From Prunella strophiata (lineage: Eukaryota > Chordata > Aves > Passeriformes > Prunellidae), in contig JAZBQD010000034.1 of NCBI GenBank assembly GCA_036583965.1, positions 9,984,040 through 10,048,039 on the forward strand: DNA of 64,000 nt, in the 5' to 3' direction. This document shows positions 1 to 20,893 of the stretch, in pieces. A program made the position numbers and the translations under genes. The stretch's first letter is position 1, and each line of letters opens with the position of its first letter. Under the pieces are notes generated by a model, which did no database searches, was not told the DNA's origin, and worked only from the letters and a program-made list of their open reading frames with translations.

Positions 1-526
1 TCCTCATATTTTCCAAGTGGGATTCTGGACAGAACAGCCCAGTTCACAGCAGATACCCCGAGTTCAAGGCCAGGATTGCATCCATTATTGTCCTCATGCT
101 GAGACACCTACCTGCAGCCTCTCCCCTCTGTCTGGTAGAGTTTAAAGGGCAGCAGACTACCTTTGAGGCACAGAGCAGTGACATTAGTCCTGGCTGCTAT
201 GCTGCAAGGGGTCATTTACCTTTCCCACACACCACAACTTGTAGCTTGAGGGCAACAAACAGCCCCTCACTTCTGTGTGGCCATTTCCTTCCTCTGCTTT
301 GTCCATGCCAGCTCTGTCTCAGTTCCTCCCATCGTCCTTTCTCTTATTCTCACCAACACAGCAAGCAGCCACCTGAAAGGGCACATGTTCCACTCCTTCC
401 TTTTCCTTTATGATGTTTTTTCTTTCTTCTTCCCATGATTTCCTGTTGGGATTTTTGTTTTCCTTCATTCTATTCTGCCTTTTCTGCACCTGCCTTTCTT
501 CACACTTCTACTCTCCTTGTCCATAG
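1..526 (+). other. FLT4: FLT4 intron, window start
   Basis: Non-coding sequence before the first visible FLT4 exon. It ends in a pyrimidine-rich tract and an AG acceptor at 525-526. No repeat or other gene is seen in it. Confidence 0.8.
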
Positions 527-9905
<9,379 letters not shown>

Positions 9906-12900
9906 ACCATGCAGCACCTCCAGCAGCAGCTTCCCTGTGCCGCGACTGGAGAGAGCACCTCACTGATTCCTCCTCTTTCTTTTATTCCTGCACCTCAGAC
10001 AGATGCATTCTGCCTGAGGGTGGGTGCCTGTGTTCAGCACTATGGCACCTTCTGCCTAACATCCAGCCTCCGCTCAGATCAGCTTCCCATTCAGAAAGCC
10101 CATTTCAGGTCAGATATAAATAGATCTGTCTTAGTCTCAAGTTTCTTCCTGGTGTGCAGCCTGAATGTTTTTCCTTGGATTGCTTCCTCCTCCCCTCATC
10201 ATGATGTCAGCTGCTGAGCTGTGGAGCAGAATCAAAGGGAAGAAATCCCTAGTGGTATTAGCAGCAAGAGCAGGACATTTTATAGAGGTGTACAGAGAGA
10301 TCCCGAGGGATCTTTGTAAATGTTCGCGCATGCTGCTCATCCTGAGTAGGTGTCAGCCTCTCCATCTCCTCTGCAAGCAACACCCACACCCCTCTCATAT
10401 CTGCTGGGGGGAAACCTGCCAATCTGCCTTATCACTAGGATTATTTTAGCCATCTCAACACAGCTAGTGCTGAGTAGGTCATCACTGGATGGCTAGAGTG
10501 CTCCCAGTGAGATAAACAGCAATTTTTTTGCAGGCCATGTGCAAAACAGGTTCTTCTATGATCTCTGCTGGGAGCAGGTTACTCACAGGTCTGCTGCTCT
10601 TGCCTTCCCCTTCTCCCAGAATGGTGCTGAGATCATTTGTTGCTCGAGTGAGAAATTAAAGCAAAGCTAGGTTAATTTGAGCTGGCTTCTAAACATAGTT
10701 TGCTGGGAGGAAAAAGATCAAAAGGGCAGGGAGTGAAATGTTTATTTGCAAGCTGCTGCAAAGCATTTTGGAAACAATGGAAGGAACAGTGCTCCAGCAA
10801 TAAGGTGCTCTGGGTTGCATCCCCTTGTGTGTTGACATCACTGAACACATGGAGCCCAGCACCTTGCCAGGGTTCAAGCCCTGATTCTCCTGGATGGACA
10901 GTTTGCACCATGACTTTTCCTGTCTCCCAAGTTCCCTGACTGGAAGGAGGCACTCTCTGCCCGGCAGGCTCCTCTCCAGATTCTTTTGCAGAGCTTCCAG
11001 CAGAGCATACCTGACTCCAGAGGATTAAGAAACAGTTATTTGCTGAGGAAACATCTCCTCACTTTGGTCTTTTGTTTCTAAGAGATACCACGTGAATTCA
11101 GAGCTCTGGGGAACCTCCACAGCCCCTCTCTATAGATTTCTGTACTGCTGCCTCACCACTTCCCACCTACTTCTTTCCATCCTGCTCTCAATCCAAAAGC
11201 TCAGCCACAGAGCACAGTTACATCACCGCCTCAGGAGTCTGGGTGAAAAGGCTCATTTGAACAGCTTGTCATCATCTCTCCTCCCACATGCCCGTGGCTG
11301 GCAGAGCTCTGTGCACCAGGGCATCTCAGCACCAGGGAATTACTGCTTGTGGGCCACACCTCTGTCACAGAGCAAAGGGTTTGGACTTGTAAAACTGTGT
11401 TTCCTGTCAGATGTACAGCTTTCCCAAACTGTATTTCTTTTCCAGCAGAGGGTTTTACGCGTTTCCCGACGTAAGCTTGTGAGTCCTTATGGGTGATGTT
11501 GCCAAGTCTTAATTATAGCTCTCCATACAAGTGTAATGGGGAGATTTATTTAGCACATGGGAAAAGCATGCCTGTCATTCAGGTTCTCTAAGCCTGTGCA
11601 GCTTGTTCAATGTTCCACTCCCTTTTTGTGTCAGAAGGATGACATGGCTGCAATTTCCATGGCAAAAAAAAAGAGGCACAAAACCAGACCAGCTTGAGCC
11701 AAACTGGCTCAGGATGTGGAATTGGAAACTGCGTAGACAATGAATTCCCTGACTTCTACTGGTGTCCCCTGAAGCTGCCAGCATCTTTAAGTAATTACAA
11801 CTCAGTAAGAATCCTCTGGCAGGAGTTGCTGGAGAGCCAGGACAAGGAAGTAGGACAGCCAACAGGGTGTAGGCCAGATCAAATTCTCCTGCCCTCATCT
11901 TGCCCTGCTTTATGAATTGGTGGTTCCCTTGGCAGAAGGAAGGCTGCATGTGACTCGTGCTGCTCATGACTGGCATTGACAGGAGTAGAAGGTGACCAGC
12001 TGAGCTAAATTCAGGCTGCTTACTGGGTGATGTGCATCCACAGGACCCAGACTCTCTTGTTTCCAGTACTCCATGAAGAGTTCTCTGCTTGGAAACAGCC
12101 ACATCTGAGAGAGGGCCCAAGAACAATATAGTAGTTAAAAAACAGAATTTCAAAGTAGCTGTTAGTCCCTGTCTATATGTAAGGGGTAGGTATGTGCCAG
12201 CAAAGCATGACATTTGCTGGGCATGGCAGATTCCTCAGCAGAAAAGAGGACAGAGGCATCTTAGTGCCCAGGCTGGTTGTCAGCATGAACATCCAGCCAG
12301 TACAGCTGCACTTTTTATCTAGGTTTAGCTGTAAATTGCTCACAAACATCCTTGTGGAGAAGGGTTAGGTTAAAACCATTGTTAATGATCCCCTGCATCA
12401 CCCTGGGGACCCTGGGGAAAGCACTTCTGTGTCATCTGATTCTTGAACATTCAACTCCACAGAAGTTTATTTTCTCTCTCTTGCACCATCTAGATGGGGG
12501 TGGAATCAGATCCTATTGTGTCTGTGTCAACAGCATTGCATGAACAATGCAGCCTGATAGGAGCAAATGCTGGCTCCTCTTCAGACACTCCTGCTGATGA
12601 AGGACAACTGTAGTGTGGGATATTGAAGAGCTGTTGAGACAATTGTATTTTTGCTCTCTAAAGGTATACTAAAATGAGATGTGCAAACCTGATAACCCTT
12701 CCCATTCTCTTGAATTACTTCTGGCTTTTTATTTTTACAGTCTCCAGATAAGCATGAAGTGAAGCTGGTCTGTTTTGGTTTTAAGATGTGAGAAAGGAGT
12801 GTTGTCTATCTTTCCATAGCAGCAAGGGAGTATTTCAATGTTTAAAATCCAGGTTTCGATATTTGTGCCTGCTCTGTTCAAAATGCACTCTCTGTTTTGT

Positions 12901-13490
12901 TTTGTTTGGGCTTCTTACTGGAACTCAACATTGAAGCTGAGCTATTTATCATCATCACCTTCCTTTAAAATGGCTGCTTCCACTCAGTGCTCAATCTCAC
13001 TTTTCTTTACAAAGTGTTGGTGTTGAGAGGACATTCCTCCCTCCTGAAAACAGTGCTGGGTCCCCTACTTGCAAAAACACATGTCTCTGAAGAAAAACCT
13101 GTGTATCAACTAACACTACATTTATATTGCAATATTTTAACCTGGTACCTGTTGTTGCTCTAGCAGCATTCAATGTTTCAGTGGGCTGCCTTTGAAGCAA
13201 GTAGGCTAAAAAAGGGGTTATGTGTGAGTACAAAGCATGGTCTGTGTGTGTGTGAGTGTGCTGTGGGTGAGTGTGTGGGTATTTGCACGTGAGTTTTCCT
13301 ACCAGTAAGCGTTATGTGAGTGATTGTAACTCACGTTGAGTCCTGTCTCTGGAAGTTCATGGTTATATATCAAACCAGTTAGAACACTGCTTCCTTTCCT
13401 CTTCTATAGTACTTGTTATCCTTTGTCATTAAGAGTTTTGTTGTAGTATCTAAATGTGAAAATGAATAAAATCATAACTGGCAGCTGCTC
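9906..13490 (+). other. FLT4: Probable FLT4 3' untranslated region
   Basis: No coding exon is recognisable and no repeat is evident. A possible internal poly(A) signal ATTAAA lies at 10,655 and a canonical AATAAA at 13,465. A GU-rich stretch at 13,241-13,290 precedes the end. A 212-codon open frame on the - strand (11,575-12,213) has no family resemblance. That the UTR reaches 13.49 kb is inference; RNA-seq coverage would settle it. Confidence 0.5.
13465..13470 (+). terminator. FLT4: AATAAA polyadenylation signal, candidate end of FLT4
   Basis: Canonical hexamer, followed within 30 bases by a C/T/G-rich downstream segment. It is the last such signal on this strand before the repeat-rich intergenic region. 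Confidence 0.45.
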
Positions 13491-13889
13491 TCTGGTTCCT
13501 GGGGCCACCTCTGCCCCCGGGGCAGCCCAGCCCCAGCCCAAGCCACCAGCACATTTTGGGTTTATTATTTTTATTTTTGTGTCCTTTTGCGTCCTCTCAG
13601 AAACAGCTGGATCTTGTGGCATTTCCATCCAGCATGAAAGTCTGTCTTTTCTCATGGTGAAGTCAGATTCTCTTTGGCAAAGCTCACTGGCAGAGGCAAG
13701 CACAGCACCCAGCCCTGTGCCTGGGATCCATCACACTTTCCTGTCACCTCGGCCCTGGGGGTCTCAGCCCTGGAGGTCTCCAGCCTTCCTGTCCTCATTC
13801 ACCACGCCAGGGGAACCAGAGACCCCCGGGGCCCCTTCTCCTCGAGGAATCAAACCCCTCCCGGATGCCCTTTCTCAAGGCAACAACAG

Positions 13890-14345
13890 CCCCTGGATTC
13901 CCCTTCTCCTCATGGTACCAAACCTCCACAGACTCCTCAGCACATCAACCCCCCCGAGGACCCCTCTCCTTCTAAGGGCACCGCCTCGGTCGGTTCTCCT
14001 CATGGCACCGACCCCTCAGACCGGACCCCCTGGTCATCATGGCACCAAATTCCCCTCACAGTCCCCTTCTCCTCATGGCACCAACCCCCCAGACCAGACA
14101 CACTGGTCATCATGGCACCAAATCCCCTCACAGTACCCCTTCTCCTCACGGTACCGACCCCCCAGACAGGACACCCTGGTCATCATGGCACCAAATCCCC
14201 TCACAGTCCCCTTCTCCTCACGGTACCGACCCCCAGACAGGACCCTGGCCATGGTCAAGCATGGCACCGACCCCCACCACACAGTTCCCTTTCCTCCCAC
14301 GGTCACAGTTCATACTCCTTCTTCCTCACGGTTACCGACCCCCAG
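13890..14345 (+). repeat. C-rich minisatellite, ~72-bp period
   Basis: Recurrent blocks with CCCCTTCTCCTCACGGTACC, then GACCCCCCAGAC, then TGGTCATCATGGCACCAAAT. About three good copies lie at 14,000-14,235, with degenerate copies on both sides. The + strand is strongly C-rich and G-poor. The forward open frames across it are a by-product of composition. Confidence 0.8.
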
Positions 14346-14389
14346 GCCCCGTATCATGGCACAAATCCTCACGTCCCCTCTCTCACGGC

Positions 14390-14600
14390 GACCCCGCCCG
14401 CGCGGCCCCTGGCGCTGCCGCCGGCCGGCCCGCAGGTGGCGCCCTGCCCCCGGCGGCCGCGGGCCCCGGCGGGAAGATGGCGGCGCGGCTGTGGCTGTGC
14501 CACAGCCTGAGCGAGGTGGGGGCGGCCCCGCGGCTGAGCGAGGTGTTCGCTGTGAAATGGGACACGAGTGGATTCGTGAGCATTCCCCTCAAAAAAAAAA
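14390..14600 (+). promoter_or_regulatory. Small CpG island with a candidate first exon (unassigned)
   Basis: CpG-dense segment with GGGAAGATGGCGGCGCGG, a strong start-site context at ATG 14,477. The frame reads MAARLWLCHSLSEVG, then VFAVKWDTSGF, and stops at 14,644 after 55 codons. Possible donors follow GAG at about 14,516 and 14,541. I do not recognise the protein and find no downstream exon. It could be a real but unassigned first exon, a lncRNA promoter, or a relic. Confidence 0.35.
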
Positions 14601-14644
14601 TCAGCAGGAGTTCAAGGAACGCTCAGGCACAGCTCCCGCGTTAG

Positions 14645-16594
14645 CCCTGGGCGGACCTGTGAAGGCATCAGCACCATTTGTCTGACTAAAATAATGTCCC
14701 CTGAGGAGCCGTCAGTGGCAGAGACACAGCTGAGGGGACAGAAGGGGGACATCGCCGCTCCTCTCCATCCCTTCATCCAGCTCCACCATGGGGTGAAAGA
14801 TTCCAAAAGGACCTTAATATTTCCCTTTCCCCATCCAGGGGCCTGCCCATCCGGGGAATGAGGAGATTGAAGCTGTTGTACTGATGAAAAAGCCTATTTG
14901 GGTGCATCCTGGAGCAGTGCTTGGCTGCTCTCTTCTGGGGCCACGAGCGGTCCCTCTTGGCTGCTCCTTGCCTTCCTTCCAGCCCGTCCATAGGGCATTC
15001 ATAGGACAGGCTGGGAAGCAGGTGAGGAACAGCCTCCCAGCCATGTGAGCAGGGATGGGGATGGGGATGGGGATGGGGATGGGGATGGGGATGGGGATGG
15101 GGATGGGGATGGGGATGGGGATGGGGACGGAGCCAAGGAGGCAGCCCTCACACAGGCATTGCAGCATCTCTCTCCATCAGAAACACAGCCCACAGGAAAC
15201 TGGACGGGGCAAAATAAACACCAGCTATTTCATGCAGTTAGCGAAGAACTGGGGATGCTCTGGCTGGGCTCCTTGTTTTACTTCTAACATGGCCAGTGAA
15301 TGCTTCCTCAATGCTTCTCACAAAGTGCTTTGAGAACCTTCTGTGAAGGTCAGCACAGTGATAGCAAAAAAGTCCTCAGGCTCCCGGGACTTCTTGGCCC
15401 CTTCTGAGGACATTTCAGGCAATAAAGCACATGAGTTGCCATCAGAATGATGCAGAGCTCTTAGTGCTGAGAAATCAAAGCAAGAACAGCTCCAAAACAT
15501 GTTCTGCACACTGCAGTGTGTCAGCCACAGCTCTTGCCCCCTGGCTAGGGCGAAAGTTTGGGTGAAATGAGGAGGCAATCAATAGCATGTGGTTCCTCAC
15601 CTAGCATATACCAAGAAGGGCAAAATTAAATTTAAAAAAAATGTAAGCAGAACATTCAGTTGCTGCTTCAGAATAATTTCCTGGATTGTATTGACATTTC
15701 TACAGAGATTTGCAGAAACAGCTTCTCGAAGGATTTTACAGAGCCACACATGCCTTTAGCAGAGTCTGTACATCCCTTCTGCTCCAAGCTGCAGGTTTGC
15801 AGCATGCTGCTTTCCTCAGAAAAGGAACAGGTCTCTCCAAGGGCAGGATAAAACTACTTGCATCTCAATGAAATAAACAGACTGTGCTTCAACAGTGTTA
15901 TCTTATGTGTGTGTGTGACCAGGTGCATCACAAATGAATAAAATACAAAAGTTCCCAGAAGAAAACAGGTTAATAAGATGCATAGGTTAAACACCTAACT
16001 TATCTGAGGGCCTTCCCATGCAGCTGGGGAAGTCACCAAGGAGACCGTATCTCAAAAGAACAGCTCCACAGCCATTTTTTTAGAAACTTAGAAAATATCC
16101 TAACTCAAAGTCCTGCAGTAATTTTTCTCTTTGCTGCAACTAATTTTCAGTTAGTCCTTCAAAATCCAAGGAGGCCATTACACTATTTTGTTACACCTCC
16201 CAAGAGGCTGAAATCCTTAAAACTATGTTAGTTGATCATTCATCAAACCCTGTTTTACAGTATTTCTGGGGATTAATATGTATTAACAATATTTGAGTGT
16301 TTGTACAATTTCCCATTTTAGTGCATCAGATGTAAGTAACACCAAATAGGGTAGGAATGACCAAAACCTGACACAGAGGCTGTCCTGTTCCTGCCCCAAA
16401 AGCCCTATTCAGTTCTACCTGGACAGACTGAACACTATCCCACCTGGTTTTCACACACACAGCTCTTTCACCCCCTACTTCTGACATGCTTTTAAATTCT
16501 TTGTATCTTGTTGGCGATCAGCACTCCTGAACTGGAAATATTTTTCTGAAAAGATGCTGAGGAGCCACGGGAGCCTGTATGTGTATGTGTCCCA
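14645..16594. other. Intergenic, no gene seen
   Basis: Apart from the GGGGAT array at 15,052-15,127 I see no gene, RNA or transposon. Several AATAAA-like words occur without a linked reading frame. Confidence 0.6.
15052..15127 (+). repeat. (GGGGAT)n hexanucleotide array
   Basis: About 12.5 perfect GGGGAT units. Runs of four G separated by AT fit the G-quadruplex pattern on the + strand. Perfect units suggest recent expansion and likely length polymorphism. Confidence 0.97.
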
Positions 16595-16845
16595 ACATCT
16601 TAAGCTGCACCAGGGAAGGTTTAGGTTGGGCATTAGGAAGACTTTCTTCACTAGAAAGGTGATTAGATATGGGCAACGGAGTGCGCAAGGAGGTGGTGGA
16701 GTCACCATCCCTGTAGATGTTTAAGGAAGGACAGTATGTGGCACTCAGTGCCATGGTCTAGCTGACATGGTGGTGTTTGGTCACAGGTTGGACTCAATGA
16801 GCTCAGGGGTCTTTTCCAGCCGGTGGTTCTGTGACGCTGCGATCT
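16595..16845 (+). mobile_element. CR1 LINE fragment, 3' end, + orientation
   Basis: Contains the avian CR1 3'-end pattern: GGTTTAGGTTGGGCATTAGG, GTGGTGGAGTCACCATCCCT, TGGCACTCAGTGCCATGGTC and GGTTGGACTCAATGAGCTCA, ending TTCCAGCC and GGTTCTGTGA. It is 5'-truncated, and its terminal octamer tail is degraded where the large minisatellite begins. Confidence 0.85.
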
Positions 16846-16874
16846 CATTCCTCCGGAGCCGCGGGTCTTTGAGG

Positions 16875-19800
16875 CCCGGTGTCACTGCAGCCGGTGTCAC
16901 TGTATCCCGGTGTCACTGCAGCCAGGTGTCACTGCAGCCAGTGTCACTGCATCCCGGTGTGTCACTGTATCCCGGTGTGTCACTGTATCCCGGTGTCACT
17001 GCATCCAGGTGTCACTGTATCCCGGTTGTCACTGCAGCCAGTGTCACTGCAGCCAGTGTCACTGCATCCCGGTGTCACTGCAGCCAGTGTCACTGCATCC
17101 CAGTGTGTCACTGCATCCCAGTGTCACTGCATCCCAGTGTCACTGCAGCCCGGTGTGTCACTGTATCCCGGTGTGTCACTGCATCCCGGTGTGTCACTGC
17201 AGCCAGTGTCACTGCATCCCGGTGTGTCACTGCATCCGGTGTGTCACTGCAGCCAGTGTCACTGCATCCAGGTGTCACTGCATCCCGGTGTGTCACTGCA
17301 GCCCGGTGTCACTGCATCCCGGTTGTGTCACTGTATCCCGGTGTCACTGCAATCCCGGTGTCACTGCATCCCGGTGTCACTGCATCCGGTGTCACTGCAT
17401 CCCGGTGTCACTGCATCCCGGTGTCACTGCATCCCAGTGTCACTGCAGCCCGGTGTGTCACTGTATCCCGGTGTCACTGCATCCCGGGTGTCACTGCATC
17501 CCGGTGTCACTGTATCCGGTGTGTCACTGCATCCCGGTGTCACTGCATCCCGTTGTCACTGCATCCCAGTGTCACTGCAGCCCGGTGTGTCACTGTATCC
17601 CGGTGTCACTGCATCCCGGGTGTCACTGTATCCCGGTGTGTCACTGCATCCCGGTGTGTCACTGCATCCAGGTGTCACTGTATCCCGGTGTCACTGTATC
17701 CCGTGTCACTGCATCCCGGTGTCACTGCATCCCGGTGTCACTGTATCCCGGTGTCACTGTATCCCGGTGTGTCACTGCATCCGGTGTCACTGCATCCAGG
17801 TGTCACTGTATCCCGGTGTCACTGCATCCCGGTTGTCACTGCATCCCGGTGGTCACTGCATCCCGGTGGTCACTGCATCCCGGTTGTGTCACTGTATCCC
17901 GTGTCACTGCATCCCGGTTGTCACTGCATCCCGGTGTGTCACTGTATCCCGGTGTGTCACTGCATCCCGGTGTGTCACTGCATCCAGGTGTCACTGTATC
18001 CCGGTGTGTCACTGCATTCCGGTGTCACTGCATCCCGGTGTCACTGTATCCCGGTGTCACTGCATCCCGGTGTCACTGTATCCCGGTGTGGTCACTGCAT
18101 CCCGGTGTCACTGCATCCCGGTGGTCACTGCATCCCGGTGTGTCACTGCATCCCGGTGTCACTGCATCCCGGTGTGTCACTGTATCCGGTGTCACTGCAT
18201 CCCGGTGTGTCACTGCATCCCGGTGGTCACTGCATCCCGTGTCACTGCATCCCGGTGTGTCACTGCAGCCCGGTGTGTCACTGCAGCCCGGTGTGTCACT
18301 GCATCCCGGTTGTCACTGCATCCCGGTGGTCACTGCATCCCGGTGTGTCACTGCATCCCGGTTGTCACTGCATCCCGGTTGTCACTGCATCCCGTGTCAC
18401 TGCATCCCGTGTCACTGCATCCCGGTGTGTCACTGCATCCGGTGTCACTGCATCCCGGTGTGTCACTGCAGCCCGGTGTGTCACTGCAGCCAGTGTCACT
18501 GCATCCCGTGTCACTGCATCCCGGTGTCACTGCAGCCCGGTGTGTCACTGTATCCCGGTGTGTCACTGTATCCCGGTGTGTCACTGCATCCCGGTGTCAC
18601 TGTATCCCGGTGTCACTGCATCCCGGTGTCACTGCATCCCGGTGTCACTGCATCCCGGTGTCACTGCATCCCGGTGTCACTGCATCCCGGTGTGTCACTG
18701 CATCCCAGTGTCACTGCATCCCGGTGTCACTGCATCCCGGTGTCACTGCATCCCGGGTGTCACTGTATCCCGGTGTGTCACTGCATCCCGGTGTGTCACT
18801 GCATCCCGGTGTCACTGCATCCCAGTGTCACTGCATCCCGGTGTCACTGCACCCCGGTGTCACTGCAGCCCGGTGTGTCACTGTATCCCGGTGTCACTGC
18901 ATCCCGGGTGTCACTGTATCCCGGTGTGTCACTGCATCCCGGTGTCACTGCATCCCGGTGTCACTGCATCCCGGTGTCACTGCATCCCGGTGTCACTGCA
19001 TCCCGGTGTCACTGCATCCCGGTGTCACTGCATCCCGGTGTCACTGCATCCCGGTGTCACTGCATCCCGGTGTGTCACTGCATCCCGGTGTCACTGCATC
19101 CCGGTGTCACTGCATCCCGGTGTCACTGCATCCCGGTGTCACTGCATCCCGGGTGTCACTGCATCCCGGTGTGTCACTGCATCCCGGTGTGTCACTGCAT
19201 CCCGGTGTCACTGCATCCCGGTGTCACTGCATCCCGGTGTGTCACTGCATCCCGGTGTGTCACTGCATCCCGGTGTCACTGCATCCCGGTGTCACTGCAT
19301 CCCGGTGTGTCACTGCATCCCGGTGTCACTGCATCCCGGTGTGTCACTGCATCCCGGTGTCACTGCATCCCGGTGTCACTGCATCCCGGTGTCACTGCAT
19401 CCCGGTGTCACTGCATCCCGGTGTCACTGCATCCCGGTGTCACTGCATCCCGGTGTCACTGCATCCCGGTGTCACTGCATCCCGGTGTGTCACTGCATCC
19501 CGGTGTCACTGCATCCCGGTGTCACTGCATCCCGGTGTCACTGCATCCCGGTGTCACTGCATCCCGGTGTCACTGCATCCCGGTGTCACTGCATCCCGGT
19601 GTCACTGCATCCCGGTGTCACTGCATCCCGGTGTCACTGCATCCCGGTGTCACTGCATCCCGGTGTGTCACTGCATCCCGGTGTCACTGCATCCCGGTGT
19701 CACTGCATCCCGGTGTCACTGCATCCCGGTGTCACTGTATCCCGGTGTATCACCATCCCCGGTGTCATGCAACCCTATTGTCCTGCATCCCGGTGTGTCA

Positions 19801-20893
19801 CTGCATCCCGGTGTGTCACTGCATCCCGGTGTCACTGCATCCCGGTGTGTCACTGCATCCCGGTGTGTCACTGCAGCCCGGTGTCACTGCATCCCGGTGT
19901 CACTGCATCCCGGTGTCACTGCATCCCGGTGTCACTGCATCCCGGTGTCACTGCATCCCGGTGTCACTGCATCCCGGTGTCACTGCATCCCGGTGTCACT
20001 GCATCCCGGTGTCACTGCATCCCGGTGTCACTGCATCCCGGTGTCACTGCATCCCGGTGTGTCACTGCATCCCGGTGTCACTGCATCCCGGTGTCACTGC
20101 ATCCCGGTGTCACTGCATCCCGGTGTCACTGCATCCCGGTGTCACTGCATCCCGGTGTCACTGCATCCCGGTGTCACTGCATCCCGGTGTCACTGCATCC
20201 CGGTGTCACTGCATCCAGGTGTGTCACTGCAGCCCGGTGTGTCACTGCATCCCGGTGTCACTGCATCCCGGTGTCACTGCATCCCGGTGTCACTGTATCC
20301 CGGTGTGTCACTGCATCCCGGTGTCACTGCATCCCGGTGTCACTGCATCCCGGTGTCACTGCATCCCGGTGTCACTGCATCCCGGTGTCACTGCATCCCG
20401 GTGTGTCACTGCATCCCGGTGTGTCACTGCATCCCGGTGTCACTGCATCCCGGTGTGTCACTGCATCCCGGTGTCACTGCATCCCGGTGTGTCACTGCAT
20501 CCCGGTGTCACTGCATCCCGGTGTGTCACTGCATCCCGGTGTGTCACTGCATCCCGGTGTGTCACTGCATCCCGGTGTGTCACTGCATCCCGGTGTGTCA
20601 CTGCATCCCGGTGTCACTGCATCCCGGTGTCACTGCATCCCGGTGTCACTGCATCCCGGTGTGTCACTGCATCCCGGTGTCACTGCATCCCGGTGTGTCA
20701 CTGCATCCCGGTGTCACTGCATCCCGGTGTCACTGCATCCCGGTGTCACTGCATCCCGGTGTCACTGCATCCCGGTGTGTCACTGCATCCCGGTGTGTCA
20801 CTGCATCCCGGTGTGTCACTGCATCCCGGTGTGTCACTGTATCCCGGTGTGTCACTGCATCCCGGTGTCACTGCATCCCGGTGTGTCACTGCC
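16875..20893 (+). repeat. 4-kb minisatellite of 16/18-bp units
   Basis: The core unit is GGTGTCACTGCATCCC (16 bp), alternating irregularly with an 18-bp form carrying an extra GT. Minor forms have TGTATCCC, TGCAGCC or one missing or extra base. Roughly 240 units. The 5' 1.7 kb is heterogeneous; the part after about 18,900 is nearly uniform. One non-repeat interruption lies at about 19,740-19,790. The unit has no stop in any forward frame, so all three + frames stay open for about 4.1 kb, with a 16-residue protein period containing CHCIPVSLHPGVTASR. I treat this as non-coding. It ends about 146 bp before the RNF130 start codon. Confidence 0.97.

Noticed and set aside
11575..12213. 212-codon - strand open frame within the FLT4 3'UTR
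   Set aside because: No recognisable domain, signal or paired exons, and its composition is like the surrounding UTR. Likely a chance frame.
13456..14685. 409-codon and overlapping 278- and 201-codon + strand frames
   Set aside because: Pro/Ser/Thr-rich translation of the C-rich 72-bp repeat, open in several frames with no domain. Only the CpG-island ATG at 14,477 was kept, as a weak candidate.
14999..15333. Asp-Gly, Met-Gly or Pro-Ser/Ile-Pro dipeptide-repeat frames over the GGGGAT array
   Set aside because: A six-base repeat gives dipeptide frames on both strands automatically; nothing else suggests coding.
16875..20893. CRISPR-like array
   Set aside because: The genome is vertebrate, and the units are contiguous near-identical 16/18-mers with no unique spacers.
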